In this document: positions 7,801 through 14,350 of the stretch, piece after piece
How the letters are laid out: every line of letters begins with the position of its first letter
Numbering within the stretch: position 1 is the first letter of the stretch
Source: an uncultured Eubacteriales bacterium
GTDB lineage: Bacteria > Bacillota > Clostridia > Peptostreptococcales > Anaerovoracaceae
Direction: 5' to 3'
DNA length: 14,531 bases
Assembly (NCBI GenBank): GCA_902766915.1
Contig: CACXFN010000102.1
Location: 1-14,531, forward strand
Made by a program: the position numbers and the translations under genes
Notes under the pieces: model-generated
Seen by the model: the letters and a program-made list of their open reading frames with translations, nothing else
Database searches by the model: none
Told to the model about the DNA's origin: nothing

Positions 7801-8431
7801 AAAGGACGTTTGGTTTGACGGATTCACAACCAATTACTCCGCTTCACTTTGGATAGGAAGTGACGTGGCTATCGACTTATCCGATAATAGTACAGTGGCG
7901 ACGGTATTATGGGGTAAAATCATGAGACAGATAGATGGCTCTTATCTGGGGTATCGATCTGAAGCTCCCGATAATGTAATCTATGTTAACGGAGAATACT
8001 ATATAGATGGAACGGAGCGAGGCGCCGTATCTATTTCATCGGTACCTGACCCAGCTGCCAGTACAAGTTCATCAAGTTCATCCGATTCCACACCAAAGAC
8101 CAAAACCGTTTCCATATGTTCTGATTCAGGACTTCTGGCAACCGATAATTGTCCCAATACGGAAAAGAAAGAATTCTCCTCTGATTCAGCGCCTAAGGAA
8201 TCATGTAATATCCATGGAAAGACTGAAGACAAGGATGATGATGAGGACAAGGATAAGGCAGAAGGAGCCGAAGGTGAAGAGCCTGAGCCTGAGCCGGAAC
8301 CGGAACCGGAGCCTGAACCGGAACCGGAGCCAGCACCTGAACCTGAGCCAGAACCGGAGCCTGAACCCGAACCTGAACCGGAGCCTGAACCAATAGAAGA
8401 GTCCGGCGAATCAGCCGTAGAAGGCGGTTAA
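4814..8431 (+). CDS. Class A penicillin-binding protein (PBP1A type), bifunctional glycosyltransferase/transpeptidase
   Basis: 1205 aa, clearly longer than a typical PBP1A (about 700-900). Residues 1-232 form a Ser/Thr/Gln/Arg-rich cytoplasmic head ending in a basic stretch (RKKKKNKK), then one membrane helix (about 235-262). The GT51 domain (about 280-450) has EDKTFKTHHG (catalytic Glu320), GTSTITQQLARN (351-362) and the RKIQEAYYALRLEKEL and YLNTINLGYNSWGVETAA regions. A long Asp/Tyr/Asn-rich insertion (about 580-720) leads to the transpeptidase domain: Ser773-x-x-Lys776, Ser856-Ile-Asn858 and Lys989-Thr-Gly991. All catalytic motifs are present. The tail is Ser-rich (1080-1095), has three Cys (1102, 1113, 1131), then an acidic stretch and an 18-fold Glu-Pro-type repeat (1157-1193). 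It polymerises and crosslinks peptidoglycan outside the membrane. The ATG at 4814 is the first in-frame start after a stop codon, but the only SD-like sequence (AAAGGA, 4792-4797) lies 16 nt away, further than normal. The gene appears monocistronic, with its own promoter and terminator. Confidence 0.95.
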   Translation: MDDYRSSGTDRGTRSVSRDEMAKIKEMAATTSRSTYAPKHSSVDDTTRLDETGSPGTGYVTLAEYRAIREAQKQREAYESHMVRGPQSGSSGAGRQTASMQRYQQTQIGQPSQERRPQSANSPNRIRNTSVNNTVSNTNQRNSSSTADRRSHSRRSSVSEKLPHVSLSLPGFLKKTESNSSNQPEGMEYRERSQRIQRKESTQRNPRKEKQEIDAAPETTGRVNRKKKKNKKLVWLKRILIALLCIALIGVLAGCVFVYSIIKDTPAIDPQSIYDQLAETSKMYDADGKEIDTIFSGFNRELADVNDMPKNLINAVIALEDKTFKTHHGFNIIRIFGAIRDALLSGGQISGTSTITQQLARNIYLTDTQFDRDIKRKIQEAYYALRLEKELSKDEIIGAYLNTINLGYNSWGVETAAQTYFGKHVSQLTLAECAALAALPQQPTSYALIVFDEGGTAAAYPDRALKETSDGVYLANDASKDRRELCLDLMLEQELITQAEHDQAMSVSLMDMLHPDFDSYDSNAAYFADYCISEVIRDLEEEKGMDSDSAWHAVYQGGLRIYSTLDSQAQEIIREEFANPYNYPWVEPLYDYNGNIIDEDGYVKLYDYNNFFDDGGNYILHEDEYEFRPDGSLVIYYGNNLNIYTTQVSEGTDYSLEFKTMFYYDEDYTFYTINGGYINIPRTYKSINDENDLIISAEFLGDPDYQDYFVKNDDGTLSITPKAYSLNPKSIQPQVAMTIVENGTGHIKAMVGGRNTSGRMIYNRATSLRQPGSSIKPLGVYSAALQQSAEEYYAGLTHEFVDYGIDKQGAKNYGAYLTAGSVVLDEKTTIDGEDWPKNFSNKFSGKQTLRSAMKESINTCAVKIWLQVGADYSLQNVKNFGITTLVEEGEFNDVNPAALALGGLTNGVNTLEMASAYTVFPNNGVRYDTCSYTKVLDKEGNIILDNTTPKEHTVLDPGVAWIMADMLHDVVESGTATNAYVPDTFVGGKTGTTSDEKDVWFDGFTTNYSASLWIGSDVAIDLSDNSTVATVLWGKIMRQIDGSYLGYRSEAPDNVIYVNGEYYIDGTERGAVSISSVPDPAASTSSSSSSDSTPKTKTVSICSDSGLLATDNCPNTEKKEFSSDSAPKESCNIHGKTEDKDDDEDKDKAEGAEGEEPEPEPEPEPEPEPEPEPAPEPEPEPEPEPEPEPEPEPIEESGESAVEGG
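8282..8392 (+). repeat. Pro-Glu hexanucleotide repeat coding for the PBP tail
   Basis: Thirty-seven codons alternate Pro and Glu (8 PE, one PA, 9 PE, final P). The codons vary among CCT/CCG/CCA/CCC and GAG/GAA, so the array is old or selected at protein level and not a fresh slippage product. A (PE)n stretch forms a stiff extended spacer, and here it would sit outside the membrane near the wall. The same bases also leave long open frames on other readings, which I treat as artefacts. Confidence 0.9.
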
Positions 8432-8470
8432 AGACTTACAATTGAAAAATAGAAATAGCAAAGATATAAA

Positions 8471-8510
8471 AACTTTTAGAGGGTGCAGTAAGCACCCTCT
8501 TGATTTATTA
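8471..8510. terminator. Rho-independent terminator between convergent genes, probably bidirectional
   Basis: A perfect 9-bp stem (AGAGGGTGC at 8478-8486, GCACCCTCT at 8492-8500) closes a 5-nt AGTAA loop. On the plus strand it is followed by TTGATTTATTAAT, a moderate T-rich tail for the PBP gene. On the minus strand the tail reads AAAAGTTTTTATATC, so it can also stop the rpe operon arriving from the right. Confidence 0.85.
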
Positions 8511-8545
8511 ATATTCACTTTTCCCAGAACACCTATTACAAAACA

Positions 8546-8623
8546 CTATTATATGAGCTTATTATAGAAGCTTATTATAGAAGCTTATTATAGAGTCTTA
8601 TTATAGAGTCTTATTATAGAAGC
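8546..8623. repeat. 13-bp tandem repeat, six copies, running into the 3' end of rpe
   Basis: Six units follow without spacers: 8546-8558 (degenerate, CTATTATATGAGC), 8559-8571, 8572-8584, 8585-8597, 8598-8610 and 8611-8623. The consensus is TTATTATAGAAGC, with AGAGTC replacing AGAAGC in the fourth and fifth. The last unit contains the rpe stop codon and its final Leu codons. On the minus strand each unit reads as GCTTCTATAATAA and includes a TATAAT hexamer and in-register TAA. The likely origin is slippage duplication of the rpe gene end into the intergenic region. No function is evident. Excluding the terminator, the rest of the 8432-8613 gap holds nothing else I can recognise. Confidence 0.95.
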
Positions 8624-9264
8624 TTTTTAAAGTCCTTTATTCTCTTTCTAATATCTTCTGCTCCAAATACGGCTGAACCTGCAACAAGTATATCACACCC
8701 GGCATCAACTAAATCTTTAGCATTTGTAAGGTCAACTCCCCCATCCACCTCTATGTTGAATTTTAAATTATATTCAGAGCGGATAGAGGCCAATTCCTCG
8801 ACTTTATCAAGCGCTATGGGTATAAACTTCTGCCCCCCAAAGCCCGGATTCACAGACATTACAAGTATTAAATCCAAATCTTCCAAAACATTTTCTAATG
8901 TGATAATGGAAGTAGCCGGGTTTAATGCCACTCCTGCTTTTATTCCAAAGGAATGTATATGTTGGATAGATCGATGAAGATGGGTACATGCTTCCTGATG
9001 TATTGTTATATATTCTGTTTTATCCGTTACAAAATCCCCCGCATATCTATCTACATCTTCTATCATTAAATGAACATCATATGGAGCTGTATCGTATTTA
9101 TCCAAGGATTTCATGACGGAAGCACCATAACTAATGTTGGGAACAAAATGCCCATCCATGACGTCAATATGCAAATAATCAGCACCGGCCTTCGATGCTT
9201 TAACCGCTTGATCTCCTAATTTGGAAAAATCCGCTGCCAATAAGGATGGCGATAATTTAGCCAT
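8614..9264 (-). CDS. rpe: Ribulose-phosphate 3-epimerase
   Basis: 216 aa, normal length. The enzyme interconverts D-ribulose 5-phosphate and D-xylulose 5-phosphate in the cytoplasmic pentose phosphate pathway. It is a TIM barrel with LSPSLLAADF (residues 4-13), the metal/catalytic segment HIDVMDGHFVPN (His32, Asp34), VHLMIED (His65), SVNPGFGGQKF (137-147, phosphate side), IEVDGGV (171-177, Asp174) and VAGSAVF (194-200). GGAGGA lies 6 nt upstream of the ATG, inside the 15-nt gap after rsgA. It is the last gene of the operon, as in other Firmicutes where rpe follows prkC-rsgA. Its stop codon lies inside a tandem repeat. I see no thiamine pyrophosphokinase gene after it, a common next neighbour. 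Confidence 0.97.
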   Translation of the reverse strand: MAKLSPSLLAADFSKLGDQAVKASKAGADYLHIDVMDGHFVPNISYGASVMKSLDKYDTAPYDVHLMIEDVDRYAGDFVTDKTEYITIHQEACTHLHRSIQHIHSFGIKAGVALNPATSIITLENVLEDLDLILVMSVNPGFGGQKFIPIALDKVEELASIRSEYNLKFNIEVDGGVDLTNAKDLVDAGCDILVAGSAVFGAEDIRKRIKDFKKLL

Positions 9265-9279
9265 AACAAATCCTCCGTC

Positions 9280-10173
9280 TTAAAACTTTTTATCATTTCT
9301 GATTTGATTTAGAGAGTTTAGATATGAATTGTATCTTGACTTAGATATTTCACCTTTCTCCAAAGCATCTAACACACCACATTCAGGCTCTTTAATGTGA
9401 TAACAGTCTCTAAACCTGCAATTCTGGGATGAGGTTCTTATTTCGGGATAGTATAGTTGCAATTCATTTTCTTCGATTCCTGTTAAATCAAATGATGTGA
9501 ATCCCGGAGTGTCATATAGATATCCATCTTCTATTTTAAAAATCTCTACATGTCTGGTTGTATGTTTTCCCCTGGAGGTTTTATCGCTTATTTCCCCCGT
9601 TTCCATATTTGCATGCGGAATGAGAAGATTGGTTAAGGAAGATTTTCCGACTCCTGACGGACCCGCCAAAGCCGCTTTGCTGCTTCCAATCAGGCTTTTT
9701 AATTCCTCTATCCCAAAAGCTTTTTCATTCACGCAAGAAGTAACCACCGTGGGATAGATTCTCTGATATATTGATTTAAGTTCATTCAAACGATTATCCC
9801 TATCCATATCACCTTTATTAATGCATACAATAGGATCTATGGATTTACTCTCTGCCATTACAATCAACCTATCAATTACATCCAGGTTGGGTTCGGGATC
9901 AAAGACGGAAAAAACAACGATAAGTTTGTCCAGATTAGAAACAGGAGGTCTATCAAAGTAATTCTTCCTTGGATAGATCTTCGTAATTATGCCATCATCT
10001 TCACCGGGAGCCGGCGGAAGTGCATCAACCTCATCACCAACCATGAGAAGCTTCTTATCCCTTTTTAGAACCCCTCTGCCTCTGGCTCTAAAAACTTCTT
10101 CTCCATTGTTGACGAAATAAAAACCTCCAATTCCTTTAACAACAATTCCTTTTTTTTCTTTAGTATCTTTCAT
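9280..10173 (-). CDS. rsgA: Ribosome small-subunit-dependent GTPase A
   Basis: 297 aa, normal for RsgA (YloQ/CpgA), which helps late 30S subunit maturation and is released on GTP hydrolysis. An N-terminal OB fold (about 8-65) is followed by a circularly permuted GTPase domain with motifs in the order G4 NKGD (119-122), G1 GPSGVGKSS (171-179), G2 around Thr205-Thr206 and G3 DTPGF (221-225). Then comes a C-terminal zinc motif: Cys252, Cys257, His259, Cys265. The start at 10173 gives the usual N-terminus, but the 14 nt between the kinase stop codon and the ATG hold no Shine-Dalgarno sequence, so initiation may depend on coupling to the kinase gene. Codons 5-8 contain an A8 run. In Bacillus subtilis CpgA is reported to be phosphorylated by PrkC, encoded next door here too. 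Confidence 0.96.
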   Translation of the reverse strand: MKDTKEKKGIVVKGIGGFYFVNNGEEVFRARGRGVLKRDKKLLMVGDEVDALPPAPGEDDGIITKIYPRKNYFDRPPVSNLDKLIVVFSVFDPEPNLDVIDRLIVMAESKSIDPIVCINKGDMDRDNRLNELKSIYQRIYPTVVTSCVNEKAFGIEELKSLIGSSKAALAGPSGVGKSSLTNLLIPHANMETGEISDKTSRGKHTTRHVEIFKIEDGYLYDTPGFTSFDLTGIEENELQLYYPEIRTSSQNCRFRDCYHIKEPECGVLDALEKGEISKSRYNSYLNSLNQIRNDKKF

Positions 10174-10187
10174 AAAACATGAAATAA

Positions 10188-12275
10188 TTATGGTTCTTCC
10201 GTTACATCCGATTCCTCAGACATCTCTGTCGGTTCCTCAGGAATCTCCGGTTCTTCTACCGGTTCGGCTTCTTTTATGATGAATACTGTGATGGTTGAGC
10301 CCTTTTCAATTTCAGTTCCGGAGCTAATATCCTGATTAAGAATTGTTCCGGCTACACCTGCCCCTGTTGGATCATCCACCAAGTCACCTATAACTACGCC
10401 CAAGCCTCTCTCTTCACAGGTGAAAAGGGCTTCATTCATAGTCATTCCTATCAATGATGGAACCGTAACCATTTCAACAGAAGGCGCTACTGCTATTCCT
10501 ATATTGATATAAGAACCCTTTGCAACTTCGTTACCGCCAACAGGCGATTGTTCAGCAATAAGACCCTCTGTCATACTGCTTTCCACTTCGTATATATCTC
10601 CCAGATTTAAATCGTAATTGGAAAGAAATGCGTCCAATTCTTCTCTGGATGAATAAGGACTTCCAATCAAATCCGGTACCATGGTTGTGGTAACTTCCTG
10701 ACCCTTGCTTACATGAACGACTATGGTTTCACCAGGCTTGGCAGATGATTTTGCCTGAGGCTCCTGACTCACAATTCGACCTTCCTGAACTGTTGTACTG
10801 AAAATATCATCTCCTCTGGAAATCTTTAATCCCAAAGCCTCCAAAGCTTTACCCGCATCTTCATAACTCTTATTCTTCAAATCCGGAACAATTATCTCCC
10901 CAGGTCCTGAGCTTACCCTAACAGTAATGGTTTTTCCTTCCTTAACGTTGGATCCGGCCACAGGCATTTGTTGAACTATTTTGCCAACCTCCACATCAGG
11001 GCTGCTTATATCATCGCCTCGTTTAATAATTAATCCCACGTCCTCCAGTTCTGCTTCCGCTTCCTCATAGGTTTTATTGAGGAGGTTTGGCACTTTAACC
11101 TCATCAGAACCTCCAACAAGTCCAAGAGACTTTAATACACCAAATATCAGTAAGATGGCTAATAATATTGCAGCCACGGCAACTATTGCTTTAATAAGCT
11201 TAGCATTTAATATCCCCTTTATTCCTCCGGATTTATTATCATCATGATCATAGTTATTATGATTGTTATAATTATTATTGTAACCGCCTCCGCTAAAGCC
11301 TTTGCCTCCTGTTCCGGAGACATTTGGTTTGGAGTCTGTTGGTCTTCCCTGGAGTATGCTCTCAAATTCTCTTTCATCAACAGGTTGATTCTTTATTCCT
11401 GTTGAATTAATACCTGAGCCTTTTTCCGATATTACAAATCCACTTCCTATGCGAGTGGACAGGAATTCTATATTTCTAAAATCCTCCAGCATTTCATCTA
11501 CGGATTTATATCTATTTGTCTGGTATTTGTCGGTGGCTCTCATCACCAGTTTTTCCAAATATGGCGGTATACCTGCCACTAACTTTGATGGCGGTATTAT
11601 TTCTTCATTGATATGTTTCAGTGCCACTTCAACAGGATTCTCACCATCAAAAGGAACCCTGCCTGTCAGCATTTCATACATTACTATACCAAGAGAGTAG
11701 ATGTCTGATCTTTCATCCACATAGGATCCTCTGGCTTGCTCAGGTGAGAAATAATGCACTGAACCGATGATTTTACTTGTATCCGCCATTGACGCGGAAT
11801 TGGTCACAGCTTTTGCGATACCAAAATCGGTTAGTTTAGCAACCCCGTCGGTGGTAATCAAAATATTGTGGGGTTTTACGTCTCTATGAATTATCTGATG
11901 CCTATGGGCTAAACTTAAAGCGGACGCAATCTGCTGGCCAATATCCAATACTACTCTATACTCTAAAGGGGCTTTTTCCTCAATTATTTCCGATAGCGGA
12001 CGACCATCTACTAATTCCATTACAATATAGTTAATATTGCCTGTTTTACCCACATCATAAACAGCAACAATATTTGGATGAGCAAGACCAGCTGCAGCTT
12101 GAGATTCTCGCTTAAAACTCTCAATAAACTGCTCATCTCTTGTATATTCAGGACGTAATACTTTTATGGCAACATATCTATTAAGGAGTCTGTCTTTCGC
12201 CCTGTAGACCACGGCCATTCCGCCTTCACCGATCTTATCGACCAGTTCATATCTACCAGCCAATAATTTACTCAT
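10188..12275 (-). CDS. prkC: PASTA-domain eukaryotic-type Ser/Thr protein kinase (PrkC/PknB type)
   Basis: 695 aa membrane kinase. The cytoplasmic kinase domain (about 10-270) has the Gly loop GEGGMAVVY (16-24), Lys38 in VAIKVL, HRDVKPHN (130-137, catalytic Asp132), DFG (150-152) and an activation loop with Thr and Ser residues ending in SPE (177-179). A Gly/Asn-rich juxtamembrane linker (about 318-350, GGYNNNYNNHNNYDHDD within it) leads to one membrane helix (about 359-381). Outside are four PASTA repeats (about 391-457, 459-525, 528-597, 600-668), expected to bind muropeptides or lipid II. An acidic Glu/Pro tail follows (670-695). PASTA 1 and 2 are close copies (both with RGDDI), suggesting recent duplication; PASTA 3 is divergent. 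The gene overlaps the phosphatase by four bases (ATGA), with GGAGGA 9 nt before the start. PrkC-type kinases regulate growth, spore germination and wall synthesis in Firmicutes. Confidence 0.96.
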   Translation of the reverse strand: MSKLLAGRYELVDKIGEGGMAVVYRAKDRLLNRYVAIKVLRPEYTRDEQFIESFKRESQAAAGLAHPNIVAVYDVGKTGNINYIVMELVDGRPLSEIIEEKAPLEYRVVLDIGQQIASALSLAHRHQIIHRDVKPHNILITTDGVAKLTDFGIAKAVTNSASMADTSKIIGSVHYFSPEQARGSYVDERSDIYSLGIVMYEMLTGRVPFDGENPVEVALKHINEEIIPPSKLVAGIPPYLEKLVMRATDKYQTNRYKSVDEMLEDFRNIEFLSTRIGSGFVISEKGSGINSTGIKNQPVDEREFESILQGRPTDSKPNVSGTGGKGFSGGGYNNNYNNHNNYDHDDNKSGGIKGILNAKLIKAIVAVAAILLAILLIFGVLKSLGLVGGSDEVKVPNLLNKTYEEAEAELEDVGLIIKRGDDISSPDVEVGKIVQQMPVAGSNVKEGKTITVRVSSGPGEIIVPDLKNKSYEDAGKALEALGLKISRGDDIFSTTVQEGRIVSQEPQAKSSAKPGETIVVHVSKGQEVTTTMVPDLIGSPYSSREELDAFLSNYDLNLGDIYEVESSMTEGLIAEQSPVGGNEVAKGSYINIGIAVAPSVEMVTVPSLIGMTMNEALFTCEERGLGVVIGDLVDDPTGAGVAGTILNQDISSGTEIEKGSTITVFIIKEAEPVEEPEIPEEPTEMSEESDVTEEP

Positions 12276-13012
12276 TTGATCTCGTCCTCCGTTAATTTAA
12301 TGCATATAACAGTTATATTGTCATGTCCCCCATTTTTATTAGCCATTTCCACCAGTTCTTCGCAGGTTTGAGTCATATTTAATCCCTCATCAAAGACTCT
12401 GGCCATATCTTTATCGGAAACCTCTCCATAAAGTCCATCGGTACATAAGAGAATGCATGCCTCAGCCGTTAGTGTTATATGGAAAAAATCAGGCTTAACT
12501 TCAAACTCTGCTCCTACAGCTTTAGTTATCATGTTTTTATCCATATGGTTTTCAGCTTCTTTTTCGGATATCACTCCTGCCTTAAGTAAAGCATTTACAT
12601 ATGTATGATCTTCTGACAGTTGGCTTAGCACTCCACTTTCATATAAATATGCTCTGCGATCACCAACATTGGCCAAAAATACATCTTTTCCTCTAATGCA
12701 AGCAACCACCATAGTCGTGGCCATACCCCTATTGCTGGGGACTCTCTGTGCCATATCGTATACCCTGAAATTAGCTCTTCTGATTGCAGTGAAAATCTCA
12801 GTACATATTTCTGCCTTACCTGTTGCAACCAAAGGATTCTCTTCAAAGTATTGTGCCACTTCGTTTACAGCTGTCCTGCTGGCTATTTCTCCTGAATTTG
12901 TTCCACCTACGCCATCTGCCAATATATAGATGCCGTCATTCTTCATTACGAAAAACGCATCTTCATTATTTTTTCTTTTGGCTCCGGTATCTGTTTTGAA
13001 ACCCACATCCAT
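12272..13012 (-). CDS. prpC: PP2C-family Ser/Thr protein phosphatase (Stp/PrpC type)
   Basis: 246 aa, typical for bacterial PP2C phosphatases without extra domains. Metal-binding residues of the family are present: Asp18 in NNEDAF, Asp33-Gly34 in ADGVGG, Asp192 in CTDGLYG and Asp231 in GGHDNITV. Other conserved segments are RGMATTMVVA (95-104) and NVGDRRAYLY (115-124). The enzyme removes phosphate from Ser/Thr residues placed by the adjacent kinase, including the kinase itself, in a Mn2+ or Mg2+ dependent reaction in the cytoplasm. AAGGAGT lies 8 nt upstream of the ATG. The stop codon overlaps the kinase start (ATGA), a strong sign of coupled, balanced synthesis. The preceding gene is rsmB, 24 nt away; in many relatives rlmN lies between them but not here. 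Confidence 0.96.
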   Translation of the reverse strand: MDVGFKTDTGAKRKNNEDAFFVMKNDGIYILADGVGGTNSGEIASRTAVNEVAQYFEENPLVATGKAEICTEIFTAIRRANFRVYDMAQRVPSNRGMATTMVVACIRGKDVFLANVGDRRAYLYESGVLSQLSEDHTYVNALLKAGVISEKEAENHMDKNMITKAVGAEFEVKPDFFHITLTAEACILLCTDGLYGEVSDKDMARVFDEGLNMTQTCEELVEMANKNGGHDNITVICIKLTEDEIK

Positions 13013-13036
13013 AATGGGTAACTCCTTTCGAAATGC

Positions 13037-14350
13037 TTATTTATTCTTTCTTAATCTGGCTAAATAGAAGCCATCATAACTATCTTCATCTTCCCCTAAG
13101 GGTAGTAATTGTTTTTCATATTCAAGTTGAAAACCTTTATTCTCAGAAAGAAAGTTTTTTACAATATCTTCATTCTCTCTTTTATCTATAGTGCAGGTGG
13201 AGTAGACCAATAGGCCACCCTTTTTAACCATTTCGGATGCATTCTCTAAAATACATCTTTGTATGGGAACAAGGGCTTCTCCCTCAGGCTTCCTAAGTCT
13301 TATTTCCGGCTTCTTTCCCATCACTCCTAATCCGGAACAGGGAGCATCCACCAAAACAAGATCGAAGGGTTCAACAAACTCATTCCCATTAAAAGGCTTT
13401 GTTGCATCCATGCACATAGTATGAACTATATTGATACCAAGTCTTTTTGCATTCTTTTCTAAAAGATTAAGTCTATGTTCATATAAATCGGTCGCTATTA
13501 TCTCTCCGCTATTATTCATAACCTCTGCCATTGCCAAGGTCTTCCCTCCTGGGGCAGCGCATACGTCTAAGACCCTGTCACCGGGATTGGGCTCACATAA
13601 ATCCGCAATCCAGCATGATTCCTCGCTTTGTATGGATACCAGGCCATCTCTGTATGGCAGACTGTCAGTAATACTATCCTGATAATCATCTTTCTTTAGA
13701 TGTATTACTCTCCTTGATAGGCTTCCCAGAGACACCTCATATCCATCGCTTGAATAATAATCTATAATTGCCTCCACAGAGCCTTTCACTCTTAGAGAAA
13801 TTCCCTTTTTTCGCTCATCCCCATCAAGTCCCTGAAGTATTAATTCTGCTTCTTTATGCCCTCTTTGATCAATGAGCAGAGAAACTATGTCCGGATGACA
13901 GGAATACTTTATAGAAAGATATTTTTGATGGTCAGTATCCTTATCCGGTAAAAGAATTGAATCTTTTTTACGCTGCCAATTCCTAAGAACTCCATTTACA
14001 AAGCCATCCAAGCCTCTCTTATATTTCTTAGTCAAATCTACGGATGAATGGATTGCAGCATAGTCAGGTACATTATCCATATAACTAAGCTGATAAGCCC
14101 CTAATCTTAGGATTTCGAGTACTTCCGGTTTAGTACCTTTAATTCCTTTATTAATCAGTTTATCCAGAAAATAGTCTATGGAAAATCTTTTTTCCAGAAC
14201 CCCATATACCAGTCTCCTGATCAAAGGAGCAGAAAAGTGATCTATATCCTTTTTATCACTTAAAAATTCTTTTATGGCCAAATTTGAGAAGCTACCTTCT
14301 TTGTCTATCTTTAAAAGTATTTTGTATGCAGCTTCCCTATTTCTATCCAT
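13037..14350 (-). CDS. rsmB: 16S rRNA (cytosine-967-C5)-methyltransferase RsmB
   Basis: 437 aa, normal length. RsmB (Sun, Fmu) uses S-adenosylmethionine to methylate C967 of 16S rRNA. An N-terminal NusB-like helical domain (about 1-130) is followed by the Rossmann methyltransferase domain with SAM motif I VLDVCAAPGGKT (260-271), ATDLYEHR (286-293), motif IV VDAPCSGLG (334-342, Cys338) and motif VI STCTI (384-388, Cys386, the expected nucleophile). It ends in the typical DGFYLARLRK (426-435). The start codon overlaps the stop of the upstream metallopeptidase by one base (TAATG), and AGAGGA lies 11 nt before it, slightly far, so coupling probably helps. Neighbouring RsgA also acts on the 30S subunit. 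Confidence 0.96.
   Translation of the reverse strand: MDRNREAAYKILLKIDKEGSFSNLAIKEFLSDKKDIDHFSAPLIRRLVYGVLEKRFSIDYFLDKLINKGIKGTKPEVLEILRLGAYQLSYMDNVPDYAAIHSSVDLTKKYKRGLDGFVNGVLRNWQRKKDSILLPDKDTDHQKYLSIKYSCHPDIVSLLIDQRGHKEAELILQGLDGDERKKGISLRVKGSVEAIIDYYSSDGYEVSLGSLSRRVIHLKKDDYQDSITDSLPYRDGLVSIQSEESCWIADLCEPNPGDRVLDVCAAPGGKTLAMAEVMNNSGEIIATDLYEHRLNLLEKNAKRLGINIVHTMCMDATKPFNGNEFVEPFDLVLVDAPCSGLGVMGKKPEIRLRKPEGEALVPIQRCILENASEMVKKGGLLVYSTCTIDKRENEDIVKNFLSENKGFQLEYEKQLLPLGEDEDSYDGFYLARLRKNK

Noticed and set aside
8007..8396. Open reading frame of 129 codons on the plus strand within the PBP tail region, and minus-strand frames at 7999-8250 and 8193-8393.
   Set aside because: They are alternative readings of the Ser-rich and Pro-Glu repeat DNA, low in complexity, with no start signals, and the PBP frame is clearly the coding one.
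8546..8623. Short direct repeats considered as a CRISPR array.
   Set aside because: Units are 13 bp and directly adjacent with no spacers, and no cas genes are nearby.
10150..10157. A8 tract in rsgA considered as a programmed frameshift site.
   Set aside because: The frame is intact on both sides, the shifted frames lead nowhere recognisable, and no downstream stimulatory structure is apparent.
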